Assembly (NCBI GenBank): GCA_019693395.1
Contig: JAAMXP010000370.1
Coordinates: forward strand, 1 to 13,751
DNA from: Ettlia oleoabundans
Lineage: Eukaryota > Chlorophyta > Chlorophyceae > Chlamydomonadales
Length of the DNA stretch: 13,751 nt
Reading direction: 5' to 3'
Shown: positions 9,801-13,751 of the stretch, in pieces
How positions within the stretch are numbered: position 1 is the stretch's first letter
Layout: each line of letters starts with the position of its first letter
Translations under genes and position numbers: made by a program
The notes under the pieces: generated by a model
What the model saw: the letters and a program-made list of their open reading frames with translations, nothing else
Told to the model about the DNA's origin: nothing
The model's database searches: none

Positions 9801-12800
9801 CTGCTAAATGGCAATCAAGGCGAGCTAAATGGCTGACAAGCCACAGTAGCGTTGCAGAGAGCGCAACAATAACTCACCATCCATTGCCACACCTAACACA
9901 TCGCTAGCTGCGCTACTGACTGCCTTCTGCACTTGCTGCAAACTCAGTGGGGCAGCTCCTATTGGGTCGCCGCCGTCTGCACTGCCACTCGCTTCAACCA
10001 TGTGCCAAACTGACAAGGCCGCTGATTCATTGGCAGATCCAACTGTGGGTGCTCCTCCACAGCTGTTGTCTTTCAGGGATGTCAACAGCAGGCTTTCAAG
10101 TAAACTCCAATGGCCCTTTGCAGAATATATACTAGAAAAGCGAAGCACATTGATGCGAGCATACAACAGCTGGCTTGCGGTACCAGCAGCAATGAAGGGC
10201 TCCAACACCTGCAGCGCACATTGGCAAGGCTGTAAGGCATTCCTGTAAGCTGTTCCTCTATCATGAGAAGAAGATTCGGCATGTGTGATCTGCTGTTGCG
10301 CCTACACACCCCTTTCTGTGTGTACAGCGAGCAAGCAAAACAAACCTGCCGTGGGCAAAGGCTGCGAAGGCCGAGGGCTTTCAGGCCCCCAATGTGCATG
10401 GCCGCCATGCCAGTATCTGCAAATGGCCCATACTGAACAGCCGTACATGGCAAGCCAGCCTGCTGCATGGTGGTTGCGTGTGCATCCAAAAATGCATTGG
10501 CAGCTGCATAGTGGCCCCCGCCCGTTTGGCTCCAGATCGAGGAGATGGATGAAAAGGCTAGCTGAGACCGGAGCGGTGCAGCCGCCTCCACAAACGCACC
10601 TGCTGTTGCTGCCTGCATGAGAACCAAACCAATATGCACACAGCAACATCATCAGTTTGAATCAGTATAACCCATGGTGATACTCCACATCAGCCAGTCT
10701 CACTTTGACCATTGCAATGTTAATCAAATCCTTCAGGTTTAAGTCTTGCAGCATTGCAAAGCCCGATGCTCCTGCTGCATGAGCAAAATGCCCAAGGGAT
10801 GGCAGTATTTCCCTGGCCCAGCTGAGCACCTGACCCACGATATGCGAGCTGCTCGAGTTTGCCTTCAATGCAAAAACAGCGCAGCCGCATGAAGCGAGCT
10901 CGCAAAGCACGGTTGAAGGCAAGTGACTATTGTGAGCCGAGATGAGCAACATGCGACACCCTTTATGCACGAGGCGCTTACTGTACTCAAGCCCAAGACC
11001 CTGCAGAACATGTAGTGCACTGATCGCTTGGCCGTGGTGGAATTAACAAGGGCAGCATGTGTGTTGCACAAAATCACTACCGTGGCATGGCATGTCACTC
11101 AGTTGAACATGCATTTCGTTTAAACCAGGCTTTGATATGCTACTATTGCGGCAAGGGGTGCTACCAAACATGCAAGTTTGCGTGGTGTGTACACGCCTTG
11201 TGCAAGCCTGGGGGGTGAAAGCTGGAGCGGGCGCGCAGGTAGGCAGGGAGCGAGGGCGGTCGGGCTGGCTTTCACAAAACCAGATACCACAAACAGGTGC
11301 AGGTTCCACCCACCTTACTGCCACCAGACACAAACGCCGCCGAGATCCCGCCCAGTGTCCGCGATCTGGGAGCTGCACCTCGATACAACTGCAGGCTATA
11401 CAACCGTCCGCCGCGGATTGCCACTTCGAACTGCTGTGCCTGGCCGATGATGGCTTCCAATATGGCAACAGGTGGTGGTTGCGCAGATGCTTGCAAATCA
11501 ATGCTGGTTGAGAAACTTGAGCGTTTTTCCATGAAGAGAGTACGTGCCAAGCCTGAAGTAGCTCAGAAGGAGATGAGAAATGCAACTGCTATCATGCATC
11601 TGAGAATCGGCAACCAAGGCAATGGGGGCCCCCTTCACCCCCCCCCCCCCCACACACACACACACCCACACACACACACATGCGACCGCTGCACAATGCG
11701 CGCATTCCTCCAAGATCACCTTGCAAAAGACCAACGTCGTTCCTTGTGCAAACTTCAGCGTTGCCTACATCTTGTTGACTATAAGTTATGAGTGAGAGTC
11801 GCAAATGGGCTGTCGACCGGGCCAATGTACGGTAGGTTGCTACGGCGGATGGAAAGTCAACCGCAAGAACTTGAGACTGAACGAAAAAACAGTGTCCGCA
11901 CTGAGACTTCAAGGATTGTAACAGGACCTCAAGATGGGCATCGCGGCTGAGAGAAAGCTCAGGGCCATAGGGCATGCCACTTGTCAACGCGCTCTCGCGC
12001 GAAATGCCACATTGGTTCCATACAGCATTCAAGGCTGTTGGCGGCAAGTTAGGCCTTGACAGTTGACTAACACGACAAATGGTTTGCAGAAAGCAAGGCT
12101 GTGTGCTAATGACAAGGCAAAAACATAAGGGCTGCTGCGATGGCAAAATTTTGGCGGGTTTCCACAAAAGCCGCCAGGTTGGCGGTCGTTGCTGCACAAC
12201 AATTCGCTCAGCAAGTTGCGTGGCCAACTGAAGCAACAACACACCCTTCAATCGTGACGTTGCTTTGCCACTGCTTGCTAAAAGCGCCACATTTTGGCTG
12301 CACCTCTTCGCTGCTGTTGGCATTTCCCTGCTTGAAGGCTGCGTGTCAAGCATGCACAGTCTGCATCCGCCAACTGCTTGAGGTACTGTCAAGCTACTCA
12401 AAATAAAGGAGGCCTGTGCAAACACAAAGGGTTGACCATGATTGCCAACACGCCGGCAGGCGTGACTTGCCATTGTCGCCACACTGCACTGCGCCAGACA
12501 TGTCGCTGGCTGTCTTGCCATCCAAGATGTCACTCTTTTCAAGGCTAATACATCTGTGACAGCTGCTTTCATAGGGGCAAACATATCTTGATATGCAGAC
12601 ATGACTTGGGAGTGCACAGCTCCAGCTTTGACTGCAGTGTCTGCCACTATTTGAACAGAACCACTGCTGAATCGCATACTGCAAATGATACATGACTCCA
12701 GCGTGCAATACAGTGGTGCCATTAGCGTGATATCCAGCAATGCCTGCGCCTTGGGTGCCTCTGTTAGATGTCTGCCAGCCGCAGCCATAAGCTCAAAACT

Positions 12801-13655
12801 GGCTGCCTCTGGCAGCAAGGTACGTCCATGAACATGTTGCTCCCAAACATCTCGCACAGCAGAGTGTAACAAAGAGCAGCTGAAAGTTGCCTGGTCCTGC
12901 ATCGGCAAAATGCCAGCCAACAGAGGATGTGGCAAAGGAACCGGCCATATCAACTGGCCATATACCCACTGTCTTGAGGCCACGCTGCTCCTTTCTGTGT
13001 GCTGAGGCTGTACAAACGGTGGTCCTACTACTACATGAGCGTTCACCCCACTTATTCCAAAGGAACTAGTGCCTGTCAACAAGGGTGCTGGCAATGTTCC
13101 ATGCCCCTCTCGAGGGATGGCAGGCAAGTAGCCCCTTTTGTACCAGTCATCCAGCATTGACTGTACGTAGTGGTTGAGACTGCGCAGATGCATGGTTGGT
13201 GCTGCACACCGCCGACATGTCACCTCCACTGCCATGAACAGGCCAGTAACGCCTGCTGCGCCCTCGGTGTGGTTATAACACGACTTGACGGAGCTCAGGG
13301 TTAACATTGCAGGGGTGTCGGCTTTGCTGCTGCAAAGCGCCTGGCCAATGGCTCCAACTTCAATAGGATCACCCAACGGTGTGCCAGTCCCATGGACTGC
13401 TATGAATCCAAGCCCTCTAGTAGGCAAACCGCCGTGCCCCAATGCTGTTAGCAGCAATCTGGTCTGACTGGGTCCATTGGGGGCAGTCAAGCTACTGCTT
13501 CGACCGTCTTGATTCACAGCACTGCCACGAATTGCGGCCATAGCAAGCCGCCCAGGGCGCGGATTAGTAAGAACAATAACCCCCAATCCCTCACCACGGC
13601 CATAACCATCACCAGTAGCGTCGAAGGACTTGCACCGCCCAGCTATGGACAGCGC
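1..13655 (-). CDS. Multimodular type I polyketide synthase, AT-less modules, 22 exons, partial at both ends
   Basis: Cytosolic-type megasynthase that builds a polyketide by repeated condensation and beta-carbon processing. Exons (minus strand, 5' to 3'): 13655-11720, 11552-11314, 11000-10704, 10612-10346, 10208-9878, 9752-9352, 9184-9038, 8946-8793, 8648-8157, 8023-6957, 6826-6118, 6009-5320, 5214-4822, 4646-4374, 4250-3987, 3885-3736, 3546-3397, 3237-3100, 3000-2843, 2755-2045, 1847-1374, 1239-1. I placed each junction by PKS motif continuity, donor and acceptor sequence and phase. Exon lengths keep the frame throughout, and all introns are phase 0 or 1. Seen domain order: KS(C-term)-DH-KR-ACP, KS-DH-KR-ACP-ACP, KS-DH-KR. 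There is no AT, enoylreductase, methyltransferase or thioesterase. The gene continues upstream (KS begins mid-domain) and downstream (frame open to base 1). The least certain junctions are 1373/1240, 2044/1848 and 6117/6010. The final exon may really end at 34, where a CAG|GTGTGG donor occurs. A multimodular PKS is near certain; the exact exon ends are a manual model. Confidence 0.9.
1000..1770 (-). other. Module C dehydratase-like domain, both catalytic residues replaced
   Basis: This DH-fold domain lies directly after the KS with no AT. The first motif reads [16 protein letters not shown]. The catalytic His of DHxVxG is Tyr (TAC, codon 1709-1707; CAC or CAT would be His) and the conserved Pro is Ala. 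The second motif reads [13 protein letters not shown], so the catalytic Asp is Gln (CAA, codon 1122-1120). The surrounding DH landmarks are clear, including [12 protein letters not shown] afterwards, so the fold is probably kept. The domain is split by an intron I place at 1240-1373 (AAG|GTGTTG to GTGCAG|GTC). That junction is the weakest in the model, but it does not affect either motif. Probably catalytically dead. Confidence 0.85.
2075..4040 (-). other. Module C ketosynthase domain, complete
   Basis: The complete KS covers exons 4250-3987, 3885-3736, 3546-3397, 3237-3100, 3000-2843 and 2755-2045. In order: [19 protein letters not shown] (spacing from FP to FW matches the family exactly once the GC-AG intron is removed), [55 protein letters not shown] (active-site Cys codon 2974-2972), [47 protein letters not shown] and [11 protein letters not shown]. 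Cys and both His residues are present. The NQDGRSS block reads NQGGRSS. Sequence and the Q|ALS intron link it to the module A KS. Confidence 0.95.
3886..3986 (-). other. GC-AG intron in module C ketosynthase, phase 1
   Basis: No GT donor lies in a usable position between the KS block SSKFPLGIT and the stop codons that follow. ACAG|GCGCGC with acceptor ctatgCAG|GG gives FPLGITGLSSFW, with the nine-residue FP-to-FW spacing of ordinary KS domains. The donor is weak beyond the AG|GC core. Confidence 0.7.
4130..4490 (-). other. Module B acyl carrier protein, second of tandem pair
   Basis: This is a second, separate carrier domain. [25 protein letters not shown] has Ser at codon 4380-4378, then intron 4251-4373 at the same DSLG|A phase 1 position as the first ACP. 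The next exon gives AVELSGF and [11 protein letters not shown]. The FDYPT block of the sister domain is FSQPT here, so the C-terminal helix has diverged. About 45 residues later the module C KS begins. Tandem ACPs are known in other PKSs, where they raise flux or dock extra enzymes; which applies here is not visible. Confidence 0.94.
4550..4930 (-). other. Module B acyl carrier protein, first of tandem pair
   Basis: The carrier domain follows the KR after a linker of about 60 residues. The helix [10 protein letters not shown] leads to DAGLDSLG, with phosphopantetheine Ser at codon 4828-4826. The intron 4647-4821 interrupts the motif as DSLG|AIEL (phase 1), and the next exon supplies AIELRNTLQ and [11 protein letters not shown]. 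All features of an active ACP are present. A second ACP with the same intron position follows within about 90 residues. Confidence 0.94.
5100..6570 (-). other. Module B ketoreductase, structural plus catalytic subdomains, B-type signature
   Basis: NADPH-dependent beta-keto reduction upstream of the working DH. The post-DH motif MYAVQWEA is followed by the structural subdomain ([19 protein letters not shown]) in exon 6826-6118. The catalytic part lies in exon 6009-5320: [14 protein letters not shown] loop, [19 protein letters not shown], Lys in FAPKAFGA, Ser in FSSLTAQLG and Tyr in [12 protein letters not shown] (codon 5482-5480). The LDD position reads LHD, keeping the diagnostic Asp, and the residue eight before Tyr is Leu, not Trp. 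That is a B-type KR, predicting a D-hydroxyl, the usual substrate for dehydration to a trans double bond. The C-terminal end, GMSVLQAVL to WSRMLQQL, is in exon 5214-4822. Confidence 0.92.
6010..6117 (-). other. GC-AG intron in module B ketoreductase, phase 1
   Basis: Donor GCAG|GCAAGT matches the strong consensus known for GC-AG introns. The acceptor is cccgCAG|AA. Splicing keeps phase between DVA and EHMCFQ at the join of the structural and catalytic KR subdomains. An alternative GT donor 15 nt upstream (TTTG|GTACAG, exon end 6133) is also in phase but weaker. Confidence 0.65.
6720..7540 (-). other. Module B dehydratase domain, intact active site
   Basis: The DH removes water from the beta-hydroxyl to give an enoyl chain. 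The hotdog motif is canonical: [17 protein letters not shown], with catalytic His at codon 7478-7476. The partner motif [10 protein letters not shown] has catalytic Asp at codon 6971-6969 and the usual Q four residues later. This second motif ends exactly at the exon 8023-6957 donor. The following exon carries [10 protein letters not shown]. The linker from the KS is about 26 residues and includes WQRRRFW, which resembles the linker that follows an AT in ordinary PKSs, but no AT is present. This is the only one of the three DH domains in the window with both catalytic residues. Confidence 0.93.
7650..9500 (-). other. Module B ketosynthase domain, complete
   Basis: The complete KS is spread over exons 9752-9352, 9184-9038, 8946-8793, 8648-8157 and the start of 8023-6957. 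In order it shows [65 protein letters not shown], the active-site motif DTACSSA (Cys codon 8562-8560), [29 protein letters not shown] rebuilt across the 8024-8156 intron, KSRVGHSE with the second catalytic His, and the closing FAFQGTNAH. All three catalytic residues are present, so it should be active. It diverges from the module A and C KSs (GHSEPVAG rather than HTEGx[12 protein letters not shown] rather than SSFGxSGxNAH) and shares none of module C's internal KS introns. Confidence 0.95.
9595..9960 (-). other. Module A acyl carrier protein
   Basis: The ACP carries the chain on a phosphopantetheine arm. It covers exons 10208-9878 and 9752-9352, split by a phase 1 intron inside the loop before the modified Ser (VAMDG|TGN). 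The attachment motif is [11 protein letters not shown], with Ser codon 9720-9718. It is followed by the standard C-terminal helix block [11 protein letters not shown]. The intron lies upstream of the DSL motif, unlike the two module B ACPs, where the intron falls inside DSLG|A. After the ACP a linker of about 60 residues leads into the module B KS. Confidence 0.93.
11001..11313 (-). other. Longest complete intron in the window (313 nt), phase 0
   Basis: Donor TAAG|GTGGGT, acceptor tctgCAG|GG. It splits the KR NADPH loop SGGSK|GLG, and the rejoined motif has exact family spacing, so no hidden exon is needed. The part around 11220-11280 looks more G+C-rich than the surroundings. I see no gene in it. 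Confidence 0.85.
11553..11719 (-). other. Intron carrying the G14/(TG)n tract, phase 1
   Basis: Donor CAAG|GTGATC, acceptor cttCAG|GC. Splicing joins VGLLQG to LARTL, restoring the structural KR motif GLARTL. Without splicing the frame stays open through the repeat and yields low-complexity Cys/Val/Gly sequence, which is not PKS-like. Confidence 0.85.
11638..11680. repeat. Poly-C tract plus (CA)n microsatellite, intronic
   Basis: On the plus strand a run of 14 C (11638-11651) passes into a CA repeat to 11680 with one CCC interruption. A perfect palindrome GGGGGCCCCC sits just beside it (11624-11633). On the sense strand of the PKS transcript this reads as (TG)n followed by G14. It lies in the intron 11553-11719. 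Confidence 0.95.
12330..12960 (-). other. Module A dehydratase-like domain, catalytic residues lost
   Basis: This is the DH position, directly after the KS with only about 35 residues of linker. The N-terminal catalytic motif, normally DHxVxGxxxxPG, reads [13 protein letters not shown]. Glu replaces Asp and Gln (codon 12839-12837) replaces the catalytic His. The flanking fold signature (V, G, LLP, E) is kept. The second motif, normally HPAxLDxxxQ, aligns without gaps as [12 protein letters not shown], so His, Pro and the catalytic Asp are gone, with Ile at codon 12404-12402. It is followed by [10 protein letters not shown], the usual VPxGxGxxR strand of DH folds. The domain is also about 45 residues shorter than the module B DH between the same landmarks. 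It probably has no dehydratase activity and may be structural. A hidden intron near 12415 (tttgcacag|G) could alter the second motif but not the first. Confidence 0.8.
13020..13655 (-). other. Module A ketosynthase domain, C-terminal half
   Basis: KS domains catalyse decarboxylative Claisen condensation between the growing chain and an ACP-bound extender. The exon begins at an acceptor (ttgCAG|GCG, exon start 13655) with the block [13 protein letters not shown] and continues through [25 protein letters not shown], the first catalytic-His motif [12 protein letters not shown], the second-His block [12 protein letters not shown] and the closing [13 protein letters not shown]. The active-site Cys half lies in upstream exons outside the window. 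Both His motifs are intact, so this half looks functional. It is closer by eye to the module C KS (SSFGxSGxNAH, KSC.xHTEG.AG, MHLRS.N.YV) than to the module B KS, and it shares an intron at the same codon and phase with module C. Confidence 0.95.
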
Positions 13656-13705
13656 CTGCAAGTAAAAAGAGCAAATTGAGCTGTGTGGAAAGGAGCTGTG
13701 TGTGC

Positions 13706-13751
<46 letters not shown>
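13656..13751 (-). other. Intron, 3' part, upstream of the first exon in the window
   Basis: On the minus strand this ends ttttacttgCAG before the KS block ALSIAGRCK (phase 0). Its visible body is mostly a CA repeat on the sense strand. The donor is outside the window. A matching phase 0 intron occurs at the same KS position in module C (2756-2842). Confidence 0.8.
13697..13751. repeat. (TG)n dinucleotide microsatellite, intronic, continues past the edge
   Basis: Nearly pure TG on the plus strand, with two CG interruptions near 13705-13710 and then an uninterrupted run from 13711 to the window end (41 nt visible). It lies in the intron upstream of the first exon. The full length is unknown. 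Confidence 0.97.

Larger units (their letters stand above)
10110..12195 (-). other. Module A ketoreductase (structural plus catalytic subdomains), A-type signature
   Basis: The KR reduces the beta-ketone to a hydroxyl using NADPH. It spans five exons. The post-DH motif WRLLWKP opens it. The structural subdomain follows, with [22 protein letters not shown] (rebuilt across an intron) and the closing strand [11 protein letters not shown]. The catalytic Rossmann motif SGGSKGLG is rebuilt exactly across the 313-nt intron, and AHAAG follows. Catalytic residues are Lys (AMVK, just before the 10704 donor), Ser in FSSIS, Tyr in HYAAANAF (codon 10510-10508) and Asn in AAAN. A Trp lies eight residues before the Tyr (codon 10534-10532), and the LDD position reads SGF. 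By the accepted KR rules this is A-type, predicting an L-hydroxyl. Oddities are K in the glycine loop and SAHN where SRRG usually contacts the NADPH phosphate. The domain ends near 10110 after the strand YARINVLRF. Confidence 0.88.

Noticed and set aside
11043..11585. 180-residue minus-strand open frame
   Set aside because: It overlaps the KR-A exon 11552-11314 in another frame and the 313-nt intron. The frame reading [11 protein letters not shown] and SGGSK is the PKS-like one.
11592..11720. Apparent C-terminal extension of the long exon through the repeat (Cys/Val/Gly-rich)
   Set aside because: It is intron read-through of a TG/poly-G tract. Splicing at 11720 restores the KR motif GLARTL in phase.
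12400..12480. Possible hidden intron in the module A DH (tttgcacag|GCC acceptor-like site)
   Set aside because: I found no convincing matching donor that improves the DH alignment, and the unspliced reading aligns without gaps to the other DH domains. Kept as an open caveat only.
1..13751. Bacterial trans-AT PKS cluster or contaminant
   Set aside because: The coding frame is interrupted by at least 21 spliceosomal introns with consistent donors and acceptors. There are no ribosome binding sites or operon structure.
13697..13751. Telomere or CRISPR-like repeat
   Set aside because: It is a plain TG dinucleotide run without spacers or a telomeric unit.

Overview
The window holds a piece of one very large, intron-rich gene on the minus strand. 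It encodes a multimodular type I polyketide synthase (PKS) and runs off both ends. Following conserved PKS motifs through every splice junction gives 22 exons (13655 down to 1). All internal junctions are in phase, and together they give about 3,560 residues of one continuous reading frame. Neither the true start nor the true stop is in the window. I see no second gene, no RNA gene and no promoter or terminator. The remaining sequence is introns of 87-313 nt plus part of one more intron at the right edge.

The organism is a eukaryote with ordinary spliceosomal introns. Base composition looks balanced (near 50% G+C by eye, not counted). All 22 acceptors are CAG, 17 of them TGCAG, and most are followed by G. 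Donors are often GTG(C/A)G, and two introns appear to be GC-AG. Short TGCAG-ending introns, TG/CA microsatellites and a giant modular PKS suggest a microalga, most likely a green alga (Chlorophyta). A haptophyte or other alga is not excluded.

Layout in gene order (right to left). Module A: C-terminal half of a ketosynthase (KS, 13655-13020), a degenerate dehydratase (DH, 12960-12330), a structural plus catalytic ketoreductase of A-type signature (KR, 12195-10110) and an acyl carrier protein (ACP, 9960-9595). Module B: KS (9500-7650), DH with both catalytic residues (7540-6720), KR of B-type signature (6570-5100) and two tandem ACPs (4930-4550 and 4490-4130). Module C: KS (4040-2075), a DH with both catalytic residues replaced (1770-1000) and a KR cut by the left edge (870-1).

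No acyltransferase (AT) domain is present in any module. KS is followed almost at once by DH, so extender units must be loaded by an AT elsewhere, in another module of the protein or in trans. Expected chemistry, by inference: module A leaves a beta-hydroxyl, module B reduces and dehydrates to a double bond, and module C should again leave a hydroxyl if its KR works. Modules A and C resemble each other in KS sequence, one KS intron position and a dead DH. Module B differs. This suggests an alternating A-B-A'-(B') architecture built by duplication.
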